In this document: piece by piece, positions 33,891 to 41,945 of the stretch
Layout: the number at the start of each line of letters is the position of its first letter
How positions within the stretch are numbered: the first letter of the stretch is position 1
Source: Planctomycetota bacterium
GTDB lineage: Bacteria > Planctomycetota > UBA8108 > UBA1146
DNA: 64,000 bases
Assembly: GCA_014240375.1 (NCBI GenBank)
Contig: JAAZXB010000004.1
Span: forward strand, 1-64,000
Direction of reading: 5' to 3'
The notes under the pieces: model-generated
What the model was told of the DNA's origin: nothing
Seen by the model: the letters and a program-made list of their open reading frames with translations, nothing else
Database searches by the model: none
Position numbers and translations under genes: made by a program

Positions 33891-36800
33891 GTGGCCAGCC
33901 AGAAACGTTCCTCGGCGAATCGACCGATCTCGGGTCGTTTCATTCCTCGATCCCTGCTGGGGCGAGGGGGAATGGGAGAGGTCTGGCTCTGTCACGACCC
34001 GATCGATGACGACCTGGTGGCGATCAAGCGGGTCGATTCCGAGGAAGCGGAGGGGCCTGTTGGACAGCGCCATCTACGGGAATATCAACATCTGACCCGG
34101 CTCCGACATCCTTCGATCCTGGCGGTCCATGAATACGGGATCGATGCCCAGGATGGAGCGCGCTGGTTCAGCAGTGAAGTGCTTTCCGGTCCCGTCTCTA
34201 CCGATCTGGCCGGCAGCTGCTGGTTTCCCGACTGGTTGGCGTTGGCACGTCCGATCCTTCAGGCTCTGGCCTTCATGCATCGAAATGGTTGGGTTCACGG
34301 AGATCTCAAGTCTGACAATGTTCGGCTGCGGAAAGAAGCGTGTGAGGGCCAGCCACTGGAGCCGGTGCTGCTCGACTTCGGACTCTGCCAGCGTGAAGGA
34401 CATCCTTCCGAGGAAAAGATCCTCGGTACTCCTCATGCGATGCCACCGGAGCAGTGGCTCGGGGAAAGACCCGATGCACGTGGAGACATCTATTCGATGG
34501 GTGTACTGCTCTATCAGTGGTGGTGTGGAAAATTGCCATTTCAGGAGTTCGATCGATCCAGCCTGGGTCGAGCTCACCTGCAGGAAGATCCGACTCCCAT
34601 CGATGACCTTCGTCCGGGACTACCCGAGGCTGCACGGCGACTGATCGAGAAGATGATGGAGAAACGACCCGACGATCGACCTCCGGATGCGGGGGAAGTG
34701 CTGGCGTTGCTGGAACGCTCTTTTCCTGCGGAAGAGGGAGGGTGTGAGGCGGAATCGATCGAATCTTTGGTCGCCCAGGTGAGCTATCCTGGAATCGGCT
34801 CCGAATTACCCGATCTGCTGCGGGAGGCACTGCTCCAGCGCAGAGAACGGGGGGGGACCGTGCTGCACCTCCACCGCCGAGAGGGTGATCGTCGTAAGAT
34901 CGCACGACGAGTTCGAACCGACCTGATGATCGCAGGAATGCCGGTGATCGATCTGGACCTCACGGCAACTCACCATCGACTCCAACTGTCACGATCGATT
35001 CCGAGCGGGTGTCCGATGATGGTGGTCAAGGTCGATGACCCCGGTGCGGGGAATCCAGAGTTAGAAGAAGCGATGCAGTGGAGCGAGCACAGCGGTTGCA
35101 AATTGCTCTGGTGGATCGAGAGTCCCTCGATGCCGGGGGGCTATGTCGGTTCTTCGCTGGCGAACAGCCAACCGATCATCGTCCGGACCGATCACGTCTG
35201 CGCCATCGGGCTGGACCACTGGCTCGAAGCGGCGCTTCCTGGCGGTACTGTCGAACCCAGACTTCATCGAAGGTTGATCCAGTGGGGTGCAGGGAGCCCT
35301 TCGATCTGGGAGCGGATCCTCATCGGCAGGATTCGAAGCGGAGAGCTGAAGCATGATGGTCTTCGCTGGATCTGGAACAAATCTGCAACTCATCCCGAGG
35401 ATCGTTGGAGAGATCGTGTCGTCGGTGAGTGTCAGAGACTTCCAAAAGATGACCGTGCCTTGCTTGAAGCTCTGGCAGTACTGGGCGCTCCAGCCTCCGG
35501 TCACGCAGTCGCAAAGGTGGCATCAATTCCTCTCGGATCGATGCCGTCGATCGCTGCTGGACTGGTTCAACATCAGTGGATACGTATCGACGATGATCTT
35601 CACTGGCGTGAACCGTTCCAGGCGGAGGGGGTGTTGGTCGGGCTCGATCCCGCACGGAGGAGAGAACTGCACGAACGTGCCGCAAGCCTCGAAGGACTCG
35701 ATCCTCTGGCAGTGGCTCACCATCGATTGAGTGCCGGGCAGGCCGAATTGGCGGCTCGCTGCCTCGAACCCTGGCTCGAGGATGAGGCGCGCGTCTCTGG
35801 CGATGCGGAACGTCTATCAGAACTGCTGGGACCGCTGGTCGACCTGCTCCGTGCCCCGATGGCACCGCGCTGGGCGGAGTTGCTCGGGATGGTCGAGGAT
35901 CATCTGGGGAACTCAGCGCAGCGCGATCGAGCATGGAGGATTTCGGCTCGAAACCAGCAGCCCGGCAGCGTGGCCTCGTTGCGCCTGGCACGACGCAGGG
36001 CTGACACCAGCCGTCGAGATGGGGATCCACGCACAGCTCTTGCGTTGCTGGAAGAGGTGGTGATTCCGACTCAGGATGATCTGGAGACCCGGCGCGAGAA
36101 GGCCAGAGTGGCCATCGAACGGTCTCGAATCCTCCGAACGCTGGCGAGGCGTGGAGTCGGCACCGTTCCCCAGTTCGAACTGGACGACTCGGAGTGCCCC
36201 GATGAGTTGGTCAACGATGTTCGGCTGGAGCGCTGCCGTAGTGCACTGTCCAGGGGAGCTCGACTGCAAGCGTTGGATCTCTCCGATCAGATTCTTGCAG
36301 ATGCGATGACGACCGGCCATTTGCGCCAAATTGCTGAGGCGCAGTGCCTGCGAGCGAGAGCGAAGGAGGATCTGCGGTCTCTGCGGATCTGGAGCCGTTG
36401 GCATCATCATCTTTGTCGTCAAGAGCATCGAAAAGAAGCGGCGTTGGCAGCTGCAATCGTCGCTGCGGAGTCTTCTCTACGTCTCGGAGAAGAGGCATTG
36501 GTACTGGAGGAGGTCGCACCATTGGTGGACGAGGCGAGGCAGCACTGTCGAGGTCAATTACCCCGGTCATTGTTGCTATTGGCTCGCTGCGAGGCAGGTG
36601 CTGGCTGGATCAAGGGAGCTTCCCGCTGTCTCGAGGAGGCACTGGTGCTCGACGGACCGGCGGGCATCGTCGCTTGGGAAGGCAACCTTTTGGTCGCCGC
36701 ATCGGAACTGGCGGCAGGTCGACCGCTGACGGCGCGGCAGATCCTGCAGGCGACGCCGCCCCATCGAGCGCCCCATGAGCGAGAGACGATTGACGTGCAT

Positions 36801-37505
36801 ACTCGCCACATCATCCTCGAAAGTCGTTGTGCTTTTTCCAGTGGTCTCCTCTCGCAAGCGATGAGCTTGCTCGATCGTGGACTGACGACATTGCGAGTGC
36901 GGGGAACCGATCGAGACCTTGGATCTTTGCGTAGAGAACGAGTCGAAATGCTCGATCGAGTGGGGCAGAACGCACTGGCTCAGAACGAACGGCGAAAGAT
37001 CGCTGCCGGATCAATCCCCGAGCCAGGCTCGGATCCGGAGCCGTTTGGAATGCGCAGGGCACGCAATGCGCTCGATCGAAGACGGGTGTTGCTGCGAAGG
37101 CATCAACAGGAAGAGGCTCATCATTGGCTTGAAATCGCAGCCCTCGATGCGCTTCGATTGCGTGCACAACCCATCTCGACCTGGTTGTCGCTGGAGAGAA
37201 GCGCTCACGCATCCCTCGAGGAAAAGGAGCGGGTCGCTCGCAATGCCTGGCGACGGGTGGTTCGACTGGAAACTCGCCATGGTCATGCTTCGGTCCTCTT
37301 CTGGTGGGCCCAGGTACGGGAGCAAGCCGGGGATCTGGACGCTGGGCATAAGTTGCGGCGAGCGGCCATCGCCGAGATCGAGCGATGGCTCGAAAACGCT
37401 CCCAAGGGCATCCGCTGGAGCGAGATGGCTTCGCTTCTTGGCGTGTCAGAGTTGGCCAGTGGATCTCTTTCCGGGAATGGTGGCCGAAACTCTGCATTGG
37501 CGTAG
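33891..37505 (+). CDS. Serine/threonine protein kinase with a long STAND/TPR-like C-terminal region
   Basis: The 1204-residue protein starts at GTG, five bases after CAGGAG. Residues 1 to about 275 form a Hanks-type kinase. The glycine loop is LLGRGGMGEVW, the ATP lysine is K46, the catalytic loop is HGDLKSDN (136-143, with HGD in place of HRD), DFG is at 162-164, and MPPE stands in for APE. RGDIYSMGVLLY follows. Residues about 285-420 resemble the ATPase of STAND regulators in layout, but the Walker A position reads HLHRREGDRRKIAR, so nucleotide binding is doubtful. The remaining 750 residues are helical repeats, probably TPR-like. No membrane segment and no DNA-binding domain are visible. 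It faces away from the cytochrome gene. Confidence 0.88.
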   Translation: MASQKRSSANRPISGRFIPRSLLGRGGMGEVWLCHDPIDDDLVAIKRVDSEEAEGPVGQRHLREYQHLTRLRHPSILAVHEYGIDAQDGARWFSSEVLSGPVSTDLAGSCWFPDWLALARPILQALAFMHRNGWVHGDLKSDNVRLRKEACEGQPLEPVLLDFGLCQREGHPSEEKILGTPHAMPPEQWLGERPDARGDIYSMGVLLYQWWCGKLPFQEFDRSSLGRAHLQEDPTPIDDLRPGLPEAARRLIEKMMEKRPDDRPPDAGEVLALLERSFPAEEGGCEAESIESLVAQVSYPGIGSELPDLLREALLQRRERGGTVLHLHRREGDRRKIARRVRTDLMIAGMPVIDLDLTATHHRLQLSRSIPSGCPMMVVKVDDPGAGNPELEEAMQWSEHSGCKLLWWIESPSMPGGYVGSSLANSQPIIVRTDHVCAIGLDHWLEAALPGGTVEPRLHRRLIQWGAGSPSIWERILIGRIRSGELKHDGLRWIWNKSATHPEDRWRDRVVGECQRLPKDDRALLEALAVLGAPASGHAVAKVASIPLGSMPSIAAGLVQHQWIRIDDDLHWREPFQAEGVLVGLDPARRRELHERAASLEGLDPLAVAHHRLSAGQAELAARCLEPWLEDEARVSGDAERLSELLGPLVDLLRAPMAPRWAELLGMVEDHLGNSAQRDRAWRISARNQQPGSVASLRLARRRADTSRRDGDPRTALALLEEVVIPTQDDLETRREKARVAIERSRILRTLARRGVGTVPQFELDDSECPDELVNDVRLERCRSALSRGARLQALDLSDQILADAMTTGHLRQIAEAQCLRARAKEDLRSLRIWSRWHHHLCRQEHRKEAALAAAIVAAESSLRLGEEALVLEEVAPLVDEARQHCRGQLPRSLLLLARCEAGAGWIKGASRCLEEALVLDGPAGIVAWEGNLLVAASELAAGRPLTARQILQATPPHRAPHERETIDVHTRHIILESRCAFSSGLLSQAMSLLDRGLTTLRVRGTDRDLGSLRRERVEMLDRVGQNALAQNERRKIAAGSIPEPGSDPEPFGMRRARNALDRRRVLLRRHQQEEAHHWLEIAALDALRLRAQPISTWLSLERSAHASLEEKERVARNAWRRVVRLETRHGHASVLFWWAQVREQAGDLDAGHKLRRAAIAEIERWLENAPKGIRWSEMASLLGVSELASGSLSGNGGRNSALA

Positions 37506-37547
37506 AATCAAAGCGGATCAGATCTCGCGTGGAGAAAGGGAACTGAA

Positions 37548-39362
37548 ATGCTGAGAAGCCATACCTGTGGAGAACTTCGTGCCGAACATGTCGGCGAGGA
37601 AGTCACTCTGGTCGGCTGGATCGATACCATTCGGGATCACGGTGGGTTGCGATTCATCGATTTGCGCGATCGTTATGGTCGCACTCAGGTGACTCTTTCA
37701 CCAGAAACCGTCGACGGATCAGAACTCACTTCGTTACGTTCCGAGCAGGTGCTGCAGGTGACAGGGCGGATTCAAGCTCGTCCCGATGGAATGAAGAATC
37801 CTCGCCTCCTGACCGGTGAGATCGAAGTGATCGCCACGGTTTCGACGTTGGTGGGAGATTGCCCCGCACTGCCCTTCGATTTTGCAGGGGGTGATCTGGT
37901 CAACGATGAACTGCGATTCCAGTATCGTTTTCTCGATATGAGAAGACCAGAGGTGCAACGTCGCTTTCAGTTGCGATCCGATCTGCAACATCAGTTACGA
38001 AATCATCTTCACGAAAAGGGATTCATCGACCTCGAGACGCCGATGCTGACCAAGAGCACCCCAGAGGGAGCTCGTGATTTCCTGGTGCCCAGCCGATTGA
38101 ATCCTGGTGAGTTGTACGCTCTTCCCCAGTCCCCTCAGATCTTCAAGCAACTCTTCATGGTCGCTGGATTCGATCGATACATGCAGATCGTTCGTTGCTT
38201 CCGTGATGAGGACCTGCGAGCCGATCGCCAGCCTGAATTCACTCAACTCGATCTCGAGATGGCCTGTGTCGAGGAAGACGATGTCATCGAGGTGCTCGAG
38301 GGCCTGATGGCGCACGTCGTGAAAGCTCTGACCGGACGAGAGGTGGAAACTCCCTTCCGACGGATCTCTTACGATGAGGCGCTGCTCAAATATTCGAGTG
38401 ACGCACCCGATCTACGCAGTGATCTGGAGATTTTTGAGTTGTCCGATCTCGCCGCAGATCTTGGTTTCAAGGTCTTTTCCGGCGCCGTCGAAGCGGGCGG
38501 AGCGGTGCGTGGGGTGCGGGTTCCCGGAGCCGGGGAGTGGTCGAGAAAACAGATCGAATCGCTCGAAGCGATCGTCAAGAATCAGGGTGCCGGCGGTCTC
38601 GCCTGGATGAAGAGAACCGAGGACGGACTGGCCGGGCCTGTGGCGAGATTCTGTGATGGCGATGCGGGCACGCAGTTGGTCGAGCGCAGCGGACTACAGG
38701 TGGGCGATCTGTGCTACTTCGTCGCCGATCGATCGAAGCGAGTCGTGATCAACTCCTTGTCGTTTCTGCGCAAGGAACTGGCTCAAAAGCTCGGTCATAT
38801 CCAACCCGACGCCCTGGAGTTCTGCTGGGTGACCGAATTTCCACTGTTCGACGAGGACGAGACCAGCGGATCTCCGGTTCCTTGTCACCACCCCTTCACG
38901 GCACCGCACCCGGATGACCTGGACCAACTGGAGTCCTCTCCTCTGAATGTGCGTGCCAGAGCCTATGACCTGGTTCTGAACGGCTTCGAGGTCGGGGGAG
39001 GGAGTATCCGGATCCACCAGCGTGACCTCCAGGAACGGGTATTCGAGGCGATCGGATTGAGCCCGGAGGAGGCTCGTAGCAAGTTCAGTTTCCTGCTAGA
39101 GGCGTTGAAGTACGGTGCTCCACCTCATGGGGGAATCGCCCTGGGAATCGACCGTCTGGTGATGATTCTGGCCGGGGACGATTCGATCCGCGAGGTGATC
39201 GCCTTCCCCAAGACTCAGCGAGGAACCTGTCAGTTGACCGGTGCACCGACTCATGTCTCCGATCAGCAGCTGGAAGAGGTGGGATTACGGGTCGCGGACC
39301 CTGCGAAACCGGTCACTTCACAGCTGTCTGGGGATGAAGCAGGAGAGCCAACGCAGCAGTGA
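37548..39362 (+). CDS. aspS: Aspartyl-tRNA synthetase
   Basis: This class II synthetase (604 residues) joins Asp to tRNA-Asp. The OB-fold anticodon domain opens with TLVGWIDTIRDHGGLRFIDL. Class II motif 2 is FRDEDLRADRQPEFTQLDLE and motif 3 is GGIALGIDRLVMIL. The GAD insertion (about residues 290-420) and the C-terminal AFPKTQRGTCQLTGAP mark the bacterial type. GGAGAAAGGGA precedes the ATG. Whether it is discriminating (tRNA-Asp only) or non-discriminating cannot be decided by eye. It is 42 bases after the kinase gene and heads a run of translation genes. Confidence 0.96.
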   Translation: MLRSHTCGELRAEHVGEEVTLVGWIDTIRDHGGLRFIDLRDRYGRTQVTLSPETVDGSELTSLRSEQVLQVTGRIQARPDGMKNPRLLTGEIEVIATVSTLVGDCPALPFDFAGGDLVNDELRFQYRFLDMRRPEVQRRFQLRSDLQHQLRNHLHEKGFIDLETPMLTKSTPEGARDFLVPSRLNPGELYALPQSPQIFKQLFMVAGFDRYMQIVRCFRDEDLRADRQPEFTQLDLEMACVEEDDVIEVLEGLMAHVVKALTGREVETPFRRISYDEALLKYSSDAPDLRSDLEIFELSDLAADLGFKVFSGAVEAGGAVRGVRVPGAGEWSRKQIESLEAIVKNQGAGGLAWMKRTEDGLAGPVARFCDGDAGTQLVERSGLQVGDLCYFVADRSKRVVINSLSFLRKELAQKLGHIQPDALEFCWVTEFPLFDEDETSGSPVPCHHPFTAPHPDDLDQLESSPLNVRARAYDLVLNGFEVGGGSIRIHQRDLQERVFEAIGLSPEEARSKFSFLLEALKYGAPPHGGIALGIDRLVMILAGDDSIREVIAFPKTQRGTCQLTGAPTHVSDQQLEEVGLRVADPAKPVTSQLSGDEAGEPTQQ

Positions 39363-39606
39363 GGGGACCCGCGCCACCCCCGAGATGACGTTTTTTTACG
39401 CATCTACCACAGAAATCAGGGTTTCCGGCTTGCCATCAGCCCCCTCTCCGGTGTATCCATCGGAGTTCTCAAGGCCGAGAAAAGGGCCACTTCCCGGTGC
39501 ATCCATGGGCCCACGGGCGCAGTGCCGGAATTTCGTCGTTACAAACCGTCTCCGAGGGAGGTGGGAGTGTCACGATGACCGCGGAGTTTCGAGTAGGAGG
39601 AACGAC

Positions 39607-40116
39607 ATCGCCGAAAAGACCAAGTACAGGGTGATCGATCGGCCCGCGCCGGGCCAGGTACGCCTCATCGATGATGAGGGGGGACAGGTCGGAGTTGTCC
39701 AATTGAACGAAGCGCTGGAGATGGCCCAGGAGAAGGATCTCGACCTGGTCGAGATGAATCCCAACTCGGATCCTCCGCTGTGCAAGTTGATGGATTTCGG
39801 CAAATTCAAGTATGATCAGTCGAAGAGTTCCAAGCAGGTCCAGAAGGTCCGTAAGATCAAGGAAGTCAAACTTCGGCCGAAGACCGAGAAGCACGACTTC
39901 GACGTCAAGTTACGCAGAGCACGCAGTTTCCTCGAAGAGGGCCACAAGGTGCTGGTGACGATGGTCTTCAAGGGACGCGAGCAGCGTCACCCGGATCTGG
40001 GCCGCGAGGTGTTGATGAGGTTCTATGCCGACCTCGAAGAATTGGCAAAGATGGAACGAGAGCCGTTGCAAGAAGCCCGAAATCGGATGGCGATGGTTCT
40101 GGCAAAGAAGAAGTGA
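39607..40116 (+). CDS. infC: Translation initiation factor IF-3
   Basis: IF-3 keeps ribosomal subunits apart and proofreads start codons. The 169-residue product has the N-domain (YRVIDRPAPGQVRLIDDEGG), the linker (PPLCKLMDFGKFKYDQSK) and the C-domain (KEVKLRPKTEKHDFDVKLRR). The start is taken as ATC 39607, six bases after a perfect AGGAGG (39595-39600). It gives the N-terminus expected for the family. No ATG, GTG or TTG in frame lies at a usable distance. The open frame does extend upstream, but its sequence there does not resemble IF-3. Rare AUU-type starts on infC are known to allow autoregulation by IF-3 itself. The gene begins the infC-rpmI-rplT group. Confidence 0.93.
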   Translation: MAEKTKYRVIDRPAPGQVRLIDDEGGQVGVVQLNEALEMAQEKDLDLVEMNPNSDPPLCKLMDFGKFKYDQSKSSKQVQKVRKIKEVKLRPKTEKHDFDVKLRRARSFLEEGHKVLVTMVFKGREQRHPDLGREVLMRFYADLEELAKMEREPLQEARNRMAMVLAKKK

Positions 40117-40161
40117 TGACGATGGAATCCGCGAAAGGATTTCGATTGGAAAGGGGCCCTC

Positions 40162-40365
40162 GTGGCCAGGAAGACTCATAAACCGCACAAGGGCCTGCAG
40201 AAGCGGGTCAAGGTGACGGGCACTGGTAAGATCAAGCGACATCGTGCAGGCAAGAGCCACAGGATGGGCCCATGGTCGGCGGCTCGGATTCGTCGAGGAC
40301 GTCGTGCGGAAGTTTGCCCCGACTGTGATGCCAAGGTGATCAAAGCGTTGCTCGGGATCGGCTAG
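40162..40365 (+). CDS. rpmI: 50S ribosomal protein L35
   Basis: The 67-residue L35 starts at GTG after AAGGGG. The conserved core KGLQKRVKVTGTGKIKRHRA and KSH are present. The second half differs from most L35 proteins: after GPWSAARIRRGRRAE it carries CPDC and ends in a hydrophobic AKVIKALLGIG. The two cysteines could bind a metal, but a single CxxC pair would need a partner. It stands in the usual place between infC and rplT. Confidence 0.93.
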   Translation: MARKTHKPHKGLQKRVKVTGTGKIKRHRAGKSHRMGPWSAARIRRGRRAEVCPDCDAKVIKALLGIG

Positions 40366-40445
40366 TCGTGGAGATACTGGTGGCAGCGCTGCTCGCCGCC
40401 GGTGGTCCATAATTCGAGATTGAAAAATTAGTTTACTTCATCAAT

Positions 40446-40517
40446 GCGCCGAAGGGCGCGCCGGCCGGCGGTTACGGGGTGGACGAACCTGAAGGTTCCT
40501 AGTGAATCGTAAGATTC
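40446..40517 (+). promoter_or_regulatory. Three consecutive hairpins in the rpmI-rplT spacer
   Basis: GCGCC-GAAG-GGCGC, GAACCT-GA-AGGTTC and GAATC-GTAA-GATTC follow one another just before rplT; the third has a GNRA loop. The 185-base spacer is long for this operon. The set could be an L20-binding autoregulatory leader, as known in other bacteria, though its shape differs from the described types. Confidence 0.5.
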
Positions 40518-40550
40518 CTCCCGAGAATTGCCCACTGGAAAGGGACAACG

Positions 40551-40907
40551 ATGGCACGCGTCAGTTTTGGCGTCGCTCGTCACCGCAAGCAAAAGCGGAT
40601 TCTCAAAAAGGCTCGTGGATTCTTCGGAGCCGCATCTCGACAGTACAGGACTGCCAAGCAGTCGATCATCCGGGCAGAAGCTTATGCGACGCGAGATCGT
40701 CGGGTACGCAAACGCATCATCCGACGACTGTGGATCACCCGGATCTCTGCGGCCTGTGGCCAACAAGGCATCTCCTATAGTCGATTCATTCATGGTCTCA
40801 AGTGTGCCAAGGTCGACCTGGATCGAAAGATGATCTCTGATCTGGCGATTCGAAATCACGAGGCTTTCGTGGCCCTCGTCGGAATTGCTCGCGGCGCAAT
40901 ATCATGA
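40551..40907 (+). CDS. rplT: 50S ribosomal protein L20
   Basis: L20 is an early-binding 23S rRNA protein and a translational repressor of its own operon in many bacteria. The 118-residue product shows SFGVARHRKQKRILKKARGF, then RQYRTAKQSIIRAEAYATRDR, RKRIIRRLWITRISAAC and YSRFIHGLKCAKVDLDRKM, all as expected. GAAAGGGACA precedes the ATG. The stop overlaps the ATG of pheS by four bases (ATGA), so the two are translationally coupled. The spacer before it has three hairpins. Confidence 0.97.
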   Translation: MARVSFGVARHRKQKRILKKARGFFGAASRQYRTAKQSIIRAEAYATRDRRVRKRIIRRLWITRISAACGQQGISYSRFIHGLKCAKVDLDRKMISDLAIRNHEAFVALVGIARGAIS

Positions 40908-41911
40908 GCGAGGGATCCCAGGTGGATCTAGATACCATCGAGGCGGCAGCATTGCAGGCGATCGAGTCCGCCTCCGATGCCTCGAGTTTGGAATCGGTTC
41001 GAGTCGGGGTGCTCGGGAAGAAAGGGACCCTCAAGCAGGTTCTTCGCTCCCTGGGGACACTCCCGCAGGAGCAGCGCGCTTCCTTCGGAGCGCGGGTCAA
41101 TCGGGTCAAGGAACGGGTGGAATCGGCACTCGGGGTGGCCAAGGAGCGGCTCGGTACCGAGCCATCGAAGACGAAGAGGTCGGCCGCTGGAAGTGCCACA
41201 GATGTCACTCTTCCAGGGCAGAAGCCATCACGAGGGAGCCGCCATCCGGTTCATCAGGTCGCTTCTCGGATGATTCGTATCTTTGGTAATCTCGGATTCC
41301 AGGTGGCGGATGGTCCCGAGGTCGAGGACGAGTGGCATAACTTCACCGGGCTCAATATCCCGGTCGATCACATCGCCCGCGATCCGGCGGAGAACTTCTA
41401 CCTCGAAGATGATTTGCTGATGCGCAGTCAGACGTCGACGGTGCAAGTCAGGGTGATGGAAAATACACCTCCTCCCCTGAGGATCATCGCTCCAGGCAAG
41501 GTGTTTCGTCCCGATACTGTCGATGCCACTCACTCCTACATGTTCAATCAACTCGAAGGCTTGGTGGTGGACGAGGGGATGACCTTTGGGCATCTCAAAT
41601 CCACCCTGCTGACCTTCTTCCAGCAGTTGTTGCAGGACGATGGAATGAAACTTCGTTTGAGACCGTCCTTCTTCCCCTTCACCGAGCCGAGTGCAGAAGT
41701 GGATCTGTACTGGCGTGGTGGGTGGATGGAGATGGGGGGGTGTGGAATGGTCGATCCCAACGTCCTCGAGTCGGTCGGGATCGACCCTGAACGGTGGACT
41801 GGTTTTGCATTCGGGTTGGGAATTGAACGGGTCACGATGGCTTCCTTCAACATTCCCGATATCCGATATCTTTACGAGAACGATGTCAGGTTCCTCCAGC
41901 AGTTTTCCTGA
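40904..41911 (+). CDS. pheS: Phenylalanyl-tRNA synthetase alpha subunit
   Basis: PheS is the catalytic half of the alpha2-beta2 PheRS. The 335-residue protein has an N-terminal coiled coil (about 1-90, with RVGVLGKKGTLKQVLRSLG) that contacts tRNA. The class II core follows. Motif 1 lies near RHPVHQVASRMIRIF, motif 2 is FRPDTVDATHSYMFNQLEG, and motif 3 is FGLGIERVTMASFNIPDIR. The segment WMEMGGCGMVDPNVL is typical. It overlaps rplT by four bases and precedes pheT by 34 bases. Confidence 0.96.
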   Translation: MSEGSQVDLDTIEAAALQAIESASDASSLESVRVGVLGKKGTLKQVLRSLGTLPQEQRASFGARVNRVKERVESALGVAKERLGTEPSKTKRSAAGSATDVTLPGQKPSRGSRHPVHQVASRMIRIFGNLGFQVADGPEVEDEWHNFTGLNIPVDHIARDPAENFYLEDDLLMRSQTSTVQVRVMENTPPPLRIIAPGKVFRPDTVDATHSYMFNQLEGLVVDEGMTFGHLKSTLLTFFQQLLQDDGMKLRLRPSFFPFTEPSAEVDLYWRGGWMEMGGCGMVDPNVLESVGIDPERWTGFAFGLGIERVTMASFNIPDIRYLYENDVRFLQQFS

Positions 41912-41945
41912 TGGTGGACGATGCTTTTGATAGTGGAGTGTCCAG

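Noticed and set aside
39241-39606. N-terminal extension of IF-3 or a separate gene upstream of ATC
   Set aside because: The extension overlaps aspS, does not resemble IF-3, and the perfect ribosome site lies right before the ATC.
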